This document shows positions 39,712-49,832 of a DNA stretch of 64,000 nt, piece by piece. Source of the DNA: Heligmosomoides polygyrus polygyrus (Eukaryota; Nematoda; Chromadorea; Rhabditida; Heligmosomidae); NCBI GenBank assembly GCA_947396885.1, contig OX377204.1, positions 1,860,001 through 1,924,000 of the forward strand, read 5' to 3'. The notes under the pieces were generated by a model. That model was not told the DNA's origin and made no database searches. It saw only the letters and a list, made by a program, of their open reading frames with translations. How positions within the stretch are numbered: the first letter of the stretch is position 1; each line of letters starts with the position of its first letter. The position numbers were made by a program, and so were the translations under genes.

Positions 39712-41948
39712 ATCGGCATGTCGTAGCCATGCTTCCTGATGTGCGCCTTGTCGTCCTCTGACAGCTGAGGTGGTTTCTGCGCTAACGTGAGGATGTCCTT
39801 AGTCGTGAGATGGAGAGTCAACTCCTCGTCGAACAAGTCGACAAGAGTCACTTGCGTAATGCCTGAAACCTCTGAAACCTTTTGTCCTCCAAACGCTATG
39901 TAGGTACGTGACCGCTTATTGGCTACTGGTAGGCCTAAACGTGTAACTGCGTGCGTAGCTATGAAGCTGTTCTGCGCTCCTGAGTCGAGTAATAGGATGA
40001 CGTCTTCGAGCTCATCGGAGTCGCAAGAACGTGCTTTAGCCTTTGCGAGCATTAACGCTGCGTGCGGGCAAGAATACTTGCTAGGTGTTTTAAGCGCATC
40101 GTAGCAATGCTGCAAAAGATGGTATTCCTGATCGGAATCGCGCGTAAAGTTACGAGGTGGTGTATAGCGCCTAGAGCGGTGGTAGTAGCTGTCGCTGCGT
40201 CTGCTAGATGGTAAACAGAAGCGAACATGCGGCGATGGTGAACGATACCTACGCGGTGAGTATGACCTATGATGCCTATGGATGTTGTAGCTATGTCGAC
40301 GCCTATCGCGTAAGCGTACATACCCATCTTCCCAGGAGGAACTCCTGGAACGGGAAGTGTCTCTGCTCGGCGTCCGCGAGGAACGTCGTTCACTAGATGT
40401 CGAACGGTGAGTGCGATATCGAGAATACCTGTCATTGCGCGTGCCATGACGGCTGCGCGGTGAAGGTTCTCTATCGCGCCGTTCTCTTCTTTCGCAGAGA
40501 AGCTGATGGTGGCTAGCGTCACAACGACGGCCCCCACTGCGCTCACAATCCCGTTGCTGATGCCCTACAGTTAGGCAGTTAAAGCAAAGCGCGTATGAGC
40601 GAGCGATTTTCCTGCGAGCATAGACTGGCATCGAAACGCTGCATTTGCGCGTCTGGTGACTACTTGAGTTACAGAAGCAGCACTTATTAGGATCGTATGA
40701 TGACTCTGAGGATGCTGACCTGGATGCGCGTTTCCTCTGCGGGCTGTTGGTGTTCACGGCGAAGTTGTCACTCAACGTGGTCGAGTCCTCGTATCGCTCT
40801 TGCGAGGCGATGATGTTGTCGAGGTGACGCATTACTGCGTCGATATCGAACTCTTCTCCAAGCTGGAACTCAAGATCGTGAAGCTTCGATTGAATCTCCG
40901 ACGGAAACTTCCCCTTGACTAGGTCAAGGATCGGTAACACGTTGCGGAAATCCTCGAATTTGCGGAGTCCATGGAGAATGCCTGAAATTCTAAACCACGT
41001 GCTCCTAAGCTCTGACCCAGAGAGCCGTGCTGGTGCGAGTTGCTTAAGCTGCTGATGGAGTGTGGCCCGCGTTTTATGCGGACGATCGTAGCGCTTTTTC
41101 AACGCTTGCACCAGGTGATGGTAGTTACACTCTTCCGGATCTAAATCCTGGAGAACTATTTGCGCGTCGCCTTGTAGAAGCCTTTGCAGATAAAGAAACT
41201 TATAGACCTGAGGGATGCTGTTGTTGTTATGCACCGCAAGTTCGTAAGCGCTCCAAAAACGATGAAATTGAGTGATGTCGCCAGTAAACGGTTCAAGTGC
41301 AAGTTTGTCCAGCTGGATGGTAGGCTGGAACTGAAGCTGCGCGTCGCTAGCACTCACATCGCTATTGATGTTATTTGCGCTATTATCGATTGGACGTGCG
41401 GGCGATGTCGCTGCCCCACTACCGCATGCAGGTGTATTAATGGACTGTTGACCAGTGCCTTGCGCTGCTACTAACGTATTAAGAGATAGATTGAGTACTT
41501 CCTCGAAGTACTCTGTGAGCATCTCGCACGCTTTGGCAATGCGAAGGCAAATGACAGTATTGGTGTCCTCGGCCTTAGCTAGAGTGTCTCCGACCTGTGC
41601 CTCTCGGTCAAGAGCTGCATAGGTCTGTTTGTCTGCTTCAGGCGTAGAGGATGAACCAATAAATGTGAGAAATGAGTTCTGGCGATCCTTGACTGTGCGG
41701 ATCGCTTCACGCAGTAGTTTCGAATGCGTAACGAGTTGCTCATAATGAGCCAAAAGGCGCTGACGCTTTTCGCGCTGCGCATACGAAACGTCGATGGGGT
41801 CAAGTAGATACTGTGGGATCTTACTTGTGACCTCATGGAGCTGCGCGGCAGACTCGAGGAGTTGTTTCCCATGTTCAGCGACCGATGTCATTGCGCCGAT
41901 AAACCGTTGTACGAAGGTTGCGAGAATACACTTATCTGAAAGCAACAC
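39453..41948 (-). CDS. gag: BEL gag-protease polyprotein
   Basis: 831 codons. The N-terminal third is helical and Gln/Leu-rich. A DUF1759-type Gag region follows (LALEPFTGDITQFHRFWSAY, VQALKKRYDRP). Two CCHC knuckles, CFCNSSSHQTRKC and CFNCLTVGHQQRDC, are near residues 420-465. An Arg/Ser-rich tract of ~100 residues (RTHRSTSSERRSSRTPSRD and more RS pairs) runs to about 600. The aspartic protease has LLLDSGAQNSFIA (active site at 39,975-39,986) and ends with GIDNYWDIL. Gag forms the particle; the protease matures it. The SR-protein-like tract is unusual for a Gag. The end of this frame overlaps pol in -1. Confidence 0.95.
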   Translation of the reverse strand: MLLSDKCILATFVQRFIGAMTSVAEHGKQLLESAAQLHEVTSKIPQYLLDPIDVSYAQREKRQRLLAHYEQLVTHSKLLREAIRTVKDRQNSFLTFIGSSSTPEADKQTYAALDREAQVGDTLAKAEDTNTVICLRIAKACEMLTEYFEEVLNLSLNTLVAAQGTGQQSINTPACGSGAATSPARPIDNSANNINSDVSASDAQLQFQPTIQLDKLALEPFTGDITQFHRFWSAYELAVHNNNSIPQVYKFLYLQRLLQGDAQIVLQDLDPEECNYHHLVQALKKRYDRPHKTRATLHQQLKQLAPARLSGSELRSTWFRISGILHGLRKFEDFRNVLPILDLVKGKFPSEIQSKLHDLEFQLGEEFDIDAVMRHLDNIIASQERYEDSTTLSDNFAVNTNSPQRKRASRSASSESSYDPNKCCFCNSSSHQTRKCSVSMPVYARRKIARSYALCFNCLTVGHQQRDCERSGGRRCDASHHQLLCERRERRDREPSPRSRHGTRNDRYSRYRTHRSTSSERRSSRTPSRDTSRSRSSSWEDGYVRLRDRRRHSYNIHRHHRSYSPRRYRSPSPHVRFCLPSSRRSDSYYHRSRRYTPPRNFTRDSDQEYHLLQHCYDALKTPSKYSCPHAALMLAKAKARSCDSDELEDVILLLDSGAQNSFIATHAVTRLGLPVANKRSRTYIAFGGQKVSEVSGITQVTLVDLFDEELTLHLTTKDILTLAQKPPQLSEDDKAHIRKHGYDMPMCHTQKAVLPDLLIGIDNYWDILMPEAPVVLPSGMVLTHTRFGTVVSGLPVFRVRLNKHRVPIRQSSPPTERNKNSGCRGFGHSTH
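39557..39564 (-). other. Candidate -1 frameshift site between gag and pol
   Basis: GGTTTTTC on the sense strand lies in the overlap, exactly where family-like sequence passes from the gag frame (FGTVVSG) to the pol frame. Zero-frame codons are GTT TTT. It is not a textbook X XXY YYZ heptamer, so confidence is low. No downstream structure was evaluated. Confidence 0.3.
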
Positions 41949-42687
41949 GTGTCATATCGTCGAGTTGTTGTGGCCGGCCCTGGCCAGTAGCCGACACACA
42001 ACTGCGCGAGAGGTTATCGAGCGGGTGAGCCAGTATCAAAGTACTAAGATCCGACGGTACGAGAGAAGCGAGAAACCAGGCAAGCGCATAAGACCTAAGC
42101 ATTGGATGAATAGTGTGCGGTCAAGGTGGTGACACATGGGTACAAAAAGAAGGGAGACGTGAAATTCGCGAGGCTTTCGCAGCGCTAACGGTCCGTAGAC
42201 TACGTGCGGTTAAGCATCTCAGTTGGGGCCGGAATGCAACTTCGGCGAAGACACTTTATCGCAAAGCTACGTCGCCAAGCCGCTGCTGTAGCAGTCCTTA
42301 TGTGCCTCGAGGGGACCCCCAGACCAGCGCTTGGGCGTGCTCGAAGTTTCCGGGCGCAAACAATGACGGTTACCGCCTAGGGTTTCCTCCCCGATTTTCC
42401 CTTGCCGGCGATGTGACCCAGCGCTCAAGCCGTTCAGCCTGTCCCAAAGGAGAGTCCGTGCCACTCGAAGCCCCTAAGGTTAGAAACGGAGGCCACGGGA
42501 GGGGAAGAGGCAATACCCTAGTTGTGACTACCTTCGCAGTCACTGCGCAGGGGCTCGTTGGAACCAGATCTGTACTAATTGTAGTACTCCCATGCGCACC
42601 TAGACCCCATTGTTCCCATCAGTGGCTGCGCGCTAGAAGGCTCGATCGCCAATGCTGAACATGCGTTTCCGCATGCCCAACATCGGT
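41949..42687 (-). other. BEL 5' leader
   Basis: About 740 bp between primer site and gag ATG with no supported ORF. The packaging signal is expected here from family knowledge, but none is identified. Confidence 0.6.
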
Positions 42688-42698
42688 CCGATGCACCA
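42688..42698 (-). promoter_or_regulatory. BEL primer binding site, tRNA-Gly-like
   Basis: Sense strand directly after the 5' LTR reads TGGTGCATCGG, complementary to the CCGATGCACCA end of tRNA-Gly(GCC) as I remember it. The match stops after 11 bases. The same bases pair with TGCATCGG complement (42,722-42,729) inside the LTR, forming an 8 bp hairpin. Confidence 0.7.
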
Positions 42699-43532
42699 TG
42701 TCGTGCCCCGGGTGAGTCCGCTGCATCGGTGGTGGAACTCATGCGGCCCTCAACCCGAGGCCACGTGTGAGGCACAACCGGTGTCGAGGTCTTACCTATG
42801 CGCGCTAGCTCTTACTTAACCTGCCACGTGAGGGTGTGGCCCTTATTGCCCCGACTTAGCACACCTCATACCAATGCGGATGTTATTTAGGACCTTTCCC
42901 GGGACTGCACCTGCGCTGGCCCCCGACGACTCTCGCCCATCTTCACATCACTCGCGTGATACAATTGAACCAGCCGACCTTCTGCAGTGTTGCCACTGCG
43001 CTCAGAATAAACCTTCCCCCGCTCTCGAGTTACGTGACAGTGCGCATTATACATCATACTTCATCTCAACCCAACATACAGTCGATACATCAATATGGAA
43101 CACAATGCCTACGAGTCAAGGCTGAGCCCCGCCAGCTTACCTACGGGTCAGCCCCAAGCGCAAGCCGCAGATCCTTCCTCGCTCCTACCCTGGAGCCTGC
43201 GCTCACGAGGGCGGTGGCTCGGTCGGTCTCTGCGGTTACCTCTGTAGTCGACACTGCGCGTCCTATCCTGGTCGTCCTGGAGTCCTGTGCGGCCTGTCGA
43301 GTCGAGTCCTGATGGTGTGGACACTGCGCTGACGATGGAGTGCCGGAGCGGAGAGCGGACCGACCGCTCGGAGCGACGACGAAGCCGAAGACTGCCGGGT
43401 GCGCGCGGGAAGGCGTTCATGGTGCGTCGCGGCGCGTGCGCGCGACCGTATGCCCTGCGCGGCGGGACCAGTGCGCCTCCCAGCGTGTGTGCCCTTGAAG
43501 AGTCGTGATGGAGCGTGGCGAACGTCACGACA
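42699..43532 (-). repeat. BEL 5' LTR
   Basis: 834 bp copy with promoter role by family knowledge; differs from the 3' LTR only at 42,989. Confidence 0.97.
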
Positions 43533-43648
43533 AACTGCGTGAACTATGTCAGCCTCAGCGACGGCGACGGCTCGCGACGCGCATCGCGAGCCATCGCGTC
43601 GCTGTGCACTCCCGCGTCGCGGCAGCGGACGGGAGTATACCATAGGCC

Positions 43649-43772
43649 TAACGCATGTCCGCGGTTTCGGTTATTCTGCTTAGATAGCACCATAAGACCA
43701 TTTTTCAATTCCCTCCCATACCATTTTTTAGCCATCCACATATCAAACCAATCGCATTTGAAGGCAGCGTGA
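43649..43772 (+). pseudogene. Possible severed 3' end of the gene at 30.24-30.56 kb
   Basis: If the nested element and one TAA copy are removed, the phase of the exon at 30,461-30,561 carries on here for about 40 codons to a TGA. It contains Cys residues (NACPRFRLFC). This is inference from frame continuity only. Confidence 0.35.
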
Positions 43773-44234
43773 ACAAATCGAAAACCGAAACGGACGAAGT
43801 TAAAATACATCCACGCATCCTCTAAGAAAGGCAAAATAGTGTTTTTTGAACCAGCCATCAGAGCGGTCTGCCGGCAGCATTGGCGGCTTCTCCACGGCTT
43901 CACTGTAGTGATATCCTCTCATCCTCAATTGTAGCTGGCATCTATGTCATGGTTTTCGCAGGAGGAACACCTTAACTACGTCAAGTGGGGCAAGTTAGCA
44001 AGGGGCACGAAGAGACGCTGCTATTCCAGAGATATTGACTATTACTCAGAAAGGATTGAGCCCACCAACTATACATTTATGTACACGTAACTGTTCCGCA
44101 AATATAGTGACGCCACGCTAAAAAAACATTTTTGAATGCTATGAAGTATTCACAAAATCATCATTCCGTTGTAACCGCTCGAGGATTAAAATGCTTGTGG
44201 AGACTAAAAATAGAGAACATTCTTCGATTACACT
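43773..44234. other. No gene recognised
   Basis: No supported feature. Confidence 0.3.
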
Positions 44235-44400
44235 TCAGCGCCTGCGACTATCCCAGGCTAAAGTTTCGAACCGCTTAAGAGACATCCACAAAAAATCGAT
44301 ATCTTGACCAATATCGATTGGTCACTTCAAAAACGAACTTTAGATTCGTATTCAGCCTCGGCTACCCCCAGAGGTGAGGTTTCGGGCGAGCACCTGTCGA
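44235..44400. repeat. Interspersed repeat shared with 63.5-63.7 kb
   Basis: ATCCACAAAAAATCGATA, ATATCGATTGGTCACTTC and AGATTCGTATTCAGCCTCGG correspond to segments of the tandem repeat near the right edge of the window. Confidence 0.55.
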
Positions 44401-44596
44401 TCGTCATCAATCGTTGAGTATGGCCAATACGCCGTGGCCCCACTCCAGCTGTGGCGGACGGACAGGCGGAAACACAACTCACTGCTTTTTATATATAGTA
44501 GGATTAACCTGGCTTTCACTAAGAAACTACAGCTTAAAACCTCTGAAAAATACGAGATGCCTAATACTTTCCAAAAAATGGGGGCTAGGCGCATTA

Positions 44597-45003
44597 GGCG
44601 CCTTTTATACTCCCGCCGCGCAGCGGCGCGTCAATCATCAAAAAACCTTTTCGACCTCTCATCGACCTCTGGAGTCCTGAAAGTGCAATAGTGCCACCAT
44701 TTTGCTACACCCTCTTTGTTTTGTTAATTGAGGAGCCAAAACAAGGAGTACATAGCAAAATGATTCATCTCGGTGGTGAATCTCCCACTCCACATCGAGT
44801 CTGCCGCAGCTGATCGCGCCGCGCCGCGTCCTTCCCTCCAGCGGCGCGATTCGCCGAATACCGTAACCCAAAATTCCGTCAAGTGTGGTGTTTTTAGGCG
44901 GCGGAGTATGAATGCGATGCGGCGCCGCCGGGCGGCGCGAAAAATCGATAGCTATGTCAACCATCACGCCGCGCCGCGCGGCGGCGCGAGTATAAAAGGC
45001 GCC
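44597..45003. mobile_element. PIF/Harbinger-like MITE
   Basis: Inverted ends GGCGCCTTTTATACTCCCGC and the complement GCGCGAGTATAAAAGGCGCC, inside TTA duplications (44,594-44,596 and 45,004-45,006). 407 bp, GC-rich ends, no ORF. Confidence 0.8.
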
Positions 45004-45134
45004 TTAGGGTGGGGGAACTTGCATCTAGCACTCTACAAGAGAACTGAACGGTTCTTGCGAAACCAAAATAGCACAATGCTGGCTGTTCGGAAGGTATGTG
45101 CTGAAATAAGGCAGCATTCGAAACAACGCAACCT

Positions 45135-45840
45135 TTCAATAACATTTTTTTAATTTGACGAAATAATTTCCATCAGCATCGATTGCCTTCAGCCAACGTT
45201 CTGCAATCCCACGGATTCCTTTTCCGCCGAACTGAATTGGAGACCAAAAGCCTTTTCGAGTTGGTCACGATCGTCCTCTCTACTAAGTAATACTGAAGTG
45301 ATCCGGATCCTGTGAAGACTTCTTCGCGATGTGAAAGCGCGCGTTGTCGTACAGCAAGCGGACCTTGTCGAGCTTGAGGTTCGTTGCAGATCGTGTTGTC
45401 CAAGATTTGTAGTGGAGTAGAGTAGACCTCGGCAGTAACCTCTGTGTTGTCAGGCAGCAGCTCAAAATGGTAGATTTCATGAACTGCTCACTAGGCGTCT
45501 TTGGCGTAATGACCTTCTCATGAATTTCACCTTTAACGAAAACTTAGCTAGCCATGATTTGTGCCACACGAGATTTTTACGTCGATCTTTATTTACAAGG
45601 GCCTGACGTTGCGACTTCTCGTCGTCTTCAGAGGCCAATAGAGTCCTCCGCAAGGGCTGATGTTCGCCCACGTCAGGTAGCCAGTAGGGAGGAATCTTGG
45701 AAAGCTTTAGCGTTTCATGCCCTCCCACCAGTCTCGTTTGTTGGTTTGGTTGATGCAGAGCACCATTCTTCATTTCCAGTGATGACGATGTCGAGGCAAT
45801 GGGAGGTGCGGCGGGAGAGGTTCGGAGGAGCAGCCTAGTG
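45135..45840 (-). pseudogene. mariner transposase remnant
   Basis: Minus-strand blocks in order: EMKNGALHQPNQQTR (near 45,770), VKFMRRSL, VRLLYDNARFHIAKK (DNARPH motif, near 45,340) and GIRGIAERWLKAIDADGNYF at the C-terminus (45,140-45,200). Frames shift between blocks, so it is inactive. A third mariner type in the window. Confidence 0.8.
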
Positions 45841-46343
45841 CAGGTGGCCAGAGGTCTTTGGCTGTTGCCGTCGGTCAGTTCATTGCGAAGCACTGACCGA
45901 GGTTATTCACGGTTCCGAGAAATCGTTTACGGTGCGCTGGGAGCAGCTGAGAGCGGTAGCAAAGTGCCTCATATCTTCATGTGGATGGTGTTCCAGTTTA
46001 TTGAGTTCGTTCAACGATATCGCTATGGATCGACGAGAGCGTGGCTCACCTTCGAGATCCTTGTTGCCGGCTTTATAGCGTTGGAACCGGTCCGCGCAGA
46101 GACCGTTTAGAGGGGGCTTCACAGTCGAATACTCAACATAAGTTCCGATAGTCTTCCGTGGCGGAGTGGCCAGATTCGAACTCGTAACGGAGTATGCGTC
46201 GAATATGGGTAGACACTTCCGCCACTGAAATGTGAAATAAGCAAGAAAGCCGAATATGTTGTGAGCATACAAGTCGGTAGAGCCTCAGTATATTGAGATT
46301 CTACCATCTTGGAGGCGAAACTACTTATTTGTCGTCGGTCTTA

Positions 46344-46481
46344 GGCCCCGTCTATACTTTCGACGCCGAGCGACAGGATGGCATGTATAGTGGCCAAATT
46401 GATCGGTCGCCTCGCTCGATCAATGTGACGTCGCGTCATACGTGGTGCCGCGTCGCTCAGCGTCAAAGTATAAACAGACCC
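46344..46481. mobile_element. PIF-like MITE A of a tandem trio
   Basis: Ends GGCCCCGTCTATACTTTCGA and complement GTCAAAGTATAAACAGACCC, between TTA at 46,341-46,343 and 46,482-46,484. 138 bp. Confidence 0.85.
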
Positions 46482-46484
46482 TTA

Positions 46485-46627
46485 AGGCCCCCACAGAGTT
46501 CTGCGTCAACGCCGCTCGCCGCTATAGTTAGGGATAGGGCAGGGACACCGCCGGCGGCGAGCCCTGCGTCTCTGCCCTATGGTTAAGCATAGGGCCGCGG
46601 CGCTGCCGCAGAAATCTGTGGGGGCCT
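46485..46627. mobile_element. PIF-like MITE B of a tandem trio
   Basis: Ends AGGCCCCCACAGAGTTCTGC and complement GCAGAAATCTGTGGGGGCCT, between TTA at 46,482-46,484 and 46,628-46,630. 143 bp, with an inner palindromic GATAGGGCAGGGAC / CTGCCCTAT pair. Confidence 0.85.
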
Positions 46628-46630
46628 TTA

Positions 46631-47351
46631 GGCACCGTTTATACTTCCATCGCCAGGCGACGCGATTCCAACGGCGCGATGGGGCTAAGCGCGTCGCGTT
46701 GTTTCGCACGACGATGAGCATTCCGAACAGCCGGCGACGCGATCCGCGATTACGCACCATTGCGTACTTGCACACACACAAATGTGCACACATTTCCGGG
46801 TCCTGACTGCGACACCGCCTTCCGAAGCATAGAGTGGATTACCGAAAGACAGTCTAGAACCTAAACGACTATAATCAAGGTTGGTGCCATGTCACACCTT
46901 CGAATCCTCTAAAAGAACGTCATACTGCTCGTTGCTGGTATTGCTAAAGCTATAACGAGTAAGTCGACGCGCCATCTAAACGTGGCTGCGTATCCAAAGA
47001 ACACACATTACGAGGCTCATCTCAATCCATGGTTTGGAAACTGGATGCTGCCGACCCGAAACGACACAAGAATGTGGGGTATATCTAAGCACGAAAGCAT
47101 GCTCGATCAGAAAAAAACAAAGAAACAGAGAACCTAGGAATATTAGCAAAGAAGCATAGGAGGTTTTGCATAGGTACTGTAAAAAAGGATGTGGAAAGTA
47201 AAGTTCCGGGAATAGAATAACACCAAAGGATTTGACAGCTCCATAAGCTTATTGAAGAGTGGACCAGTTCGTGGCAGGTACGTGGTGTCACAGACTTTGC
47301 ACTAGTGAAATGAGATAGCCCCTCAAACAATGACGAGGTATAAACGGGGCC
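46631..47351. mobile_element. PIF-like MITE C of a tandem trio
   Basis: Ends GGCACCGTTTATACTTCCAT and complement GACGAGGTATAAACGGGGCC, between TTA at 46,628-46,630 and 47,352-47,354. 721 bp. No transposase. Confidence 0.75.
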
Positions 47352-47354
47352 TTA

Positions 47355-48107
47355 CGGACGAAGCATTTCAGGCTATCACGACTCGATACTGGAACGCTTC
47401 ATAGTGGACGGCTCTCTCCCTGGTCGTACCATCACAACCACCACGGAGTTCTTGACAATCGAGTTCGCGGTCACGTGTGATCAGTGAGTGTCGTTTTTTG
47501 CATTCGTTTCTGTTCTCGATTTCGTGTATAGTTGTTATAAACACGAGAATTGTTTAAAATGATAATTTACATATTTACACTGTACAAGTAGAGTCAGATG
47601 AGTACTGAGCAATATGCAAAATTAGACCAAATACATTTCGAAGACGAAATAACAACGGAGGGAATGAGATAAATCTAGTTTACAAAAACAACAACAACAA
47701 CAAGACACCGCCTTTTAAAGCAAGAATTATGCAGAAGGTTCCTCGGTGAACATTTCAACTAGTTTTATTTTTGAATTGGGCTATGGTGTTTGACAACCTG
47801 TTCTCTTTAGATGCTGCAGAAGTTCAGCATCTGCTCGATAAGTTAAGAATAAAGCGCTGTTCCCAATAACCCGCCATTGGCCACCTCTTCTATTGGAAGA
47901 AAAAGACGAATATAATCGAAGAAAAAGGAGGCATCGACGTACGATTTATCAACATAGAAGTCGCTAGGACTTCAGCCGCTTAACGGCCACTAAACCTCTG
48001 GTGAGGGATTTTGCTTCCAAACCCCCAGATAACCCAACCAACACCTTAACCGAAGCGGGTTTTTTCACTATCTTTTTTAACTCTATTACTCAAAAAATGG
48101 GCTGAAA
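47355..48107. other. No gene recognised
   Basis: Includes an (AAC)n-like stretch near 47,685-47,702. Nothing else supported. Confidence 0.35.
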
Positions 48108-49220
48108 TACATGCACTGTTTGAAATGTCATAACTTTGCTGCGGGTAAAGTTGCTGAAGAAGTTAAGAGCTCATGTGAAAGCGCGGGAAAACAGAATTTT
48201 TTAAACATATGAGCGGTAAGGAATCATCTATTTGCGCCTTCATATGTGCTAGTTTTTCAACGATGCATATTTGCACCACCACCATATCATACCGTATCGC
48301 CAGTGATCCCGTAGCTGCACAAAAATACGCATATTCTACGGTTGGATATTATGAACCGGGGCCATATCGGTACATAAGTGTACTAAAAATGCCGTTCTCA
48401 CCTGAACGTGTATCATAGTTTTGTACCATAGCTGTTGAAGAATGGAAGAGCAATGAGACATTTTCTTTCAGAGAAATGATATGGTGGAGATACGCATCGT
48501 TGAAAAACTAGCACATATGAAGGCGCAAATAAACAGCCTTGGTTTGTTGGAAGCATTGATGATCTAAAATTGACTCATATGATCATGAGAAAGCGTAATA
48601 ACAACAAACTAATACGTGCAAAGATATAGGCAGCACTCGGACTCGAACTGAAAACACTTTCGTTGTGCTCCTATGAGTCGCCTCCCCTACCGACTGCGCC
48701 ACCAAGGCACGTCACGTGGGGTGGCGTAGGAGTTGATGATGGTTGCGCACACGTTTTCAAACCTCTTTTTTAGTTCTTTAAAAAGGAGTTAAGTAAAAAC
48801 TAACTGTATCTCTGGTCCTTTCGAAATAGCATGGGAAAAGCTCACCTTGAGTTGGAAACCGTTCCTTGTCAGAATTTTCGTTATCTGATGCTTTAATATG
48901 AGTTCTTCTTTAAAGTCCTCATTAGCAACAATGCTCGAACCTTTCATACAGCAAATGCATTTTGAGGATTCCACGCATTTTTTCGCAAGTTTTTAAGATT
49001 CAAGCATCAAAAAACGCACAATTCATTCGACATGGAGAAACCATGACAAGTGTTCCAGCGAAACACAATCAATCATGTGTAAAATGTAAGAATATGTGCA
49101 GGGGAGCGTGCCAATGTCCGTTCCTGCGCTTTCACGCTCTCACATGAGCTCTTAACTTCTTCAGCATTTGTAATGGCAGCGAAGTTATAACCTTTCAAAC
49201 AGCGTATGCATTTTTCTTTA
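48108..49220. repeat. Nested inverted repeat with tRNA-like unit
   Basis: Outer arms: 48,108-48,190 and about 49,125-49,220 share GCTGAAGAAGTTAAGAGCTC (complement on the right). An inner pair (48,229-48,290 and 48,474-48,532) shares GCGCCTTCATATGTGCTAGT in inverted order. A tRNA-like unit on the minus strand lies at about 48,625-48,715 (A box TTGGTGGCGCAGTCGGTAG, B box AGTTCGAGTCCGAG). Confidence 0.75.
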
Positions 49221-49349
49221 ACACCTGTATAATACTCTGTTTAATACAACATTGGATAGTACAATACGTCTAATAGTAGGCAGAGTGAGCTTTGGCCGAT
49301 CAGAACTCTCTCGAGAGTACCGCTTAGCAATTTTGATTTGTATTTGTGG

Positions 49350-49556
49350 TACATGTCGCAAAGGTGAGCAGCATTGGTAAGTGAGAGCTCGCCAGCCAAT
49401 AATAGCCAAGCAGAGTACAGATCGAACCCATGCCAACCGATAAGAGCACCGACTGTACATGCCCTCTCTGAAAGGCATGTCGATTCAATGCGTTCTGATT
49501 GAATGGGGCGTTCCTATCTCCCAATGCTGCCCTTCTTCGCGTCATATTCCACGCTG
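49350..49556. mobile_element. MITE, ATGTCGCGAA family, copy 2
   Basis: GTACATGTCGCAAAGGTGAG on the left and CTTCTTCGCGTCATATTCC on the right as degenerate inverted ends. The interior matches copy 3 (GAGAGCTCGCCAGCCAATAA). Confidence 0.65.
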
Positions 49557-49676
49557 CGACTATCGCATGCACTCCGTTTCCGGGTTTTTGGTTCAGATCA
49601 TCAGCTCATGCCAACGAACCGTCAGTTTCTCCAGGGTTATTGAATTAGGGCCTCACAGCGCTGAGAATAAATAAAC

Positions 49677-49832
49677 AAATGCTTGTTCAGTGGCTGACCG
49701 TTGCAAGTCATTGGTTGGGCCAGATACGCATTCAAATTTCCACATCCCGTGGAAGTAGAATGAGTGGCGCATCCCGTGAAGGGCTGTGGAGTTGTGTCAT
49801 GCAAAAGGGACTATCGTCGACCTTTATCTTCT
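49677..49832 (+). mobile_element. SINE-A, 5'-truncated
   Basis: From CAGTGGCTGACC..GCAAGTCATTG through ATCCCGTGGAAGTAGAATGA to a CCTTTATCTTC tail. The head is absent. Confidence 0.7.

Larger units (their letters stand above)
31529..43532 (-). mobile_element. BEL/Pao LTR retrotransposon, full length
   Basis: 12,004 bp with two 834 bp LTRs starting TGTCGTG and ending CACGACA, flanked by AACTG at 31,524-31,528 and 43,533-43,537. All ORFs are on the minus strand in the order gag-protease, pol, ORF3. It is unusually long for BEL/Pao because of a 1.04 kb spacer and ORF3 after pol. One LTR mismatch and uninterrupted ORFs indicate a very young, perhaps active copy. Confidence 0.97.
30562..43648. mobile_element. 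PIF/Harbinger-like element containing the BEL retrotransposon
   Basis: Terminal repeats GGCCTATGGTATACTCCCG are perfect at both ends, inside TAA duplications (30,559-30,561 and 43,649-43,651), the TWA target of PIF/Harbinger. Without the BEL insert and its AACTG duplicate it is about 1.08 kb. It has no transposase frame. The left part holds a perfect 27 bp-arm hairpin (30,755-30,809) and an 87 bp direct repeat. Confidence 0.75.
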
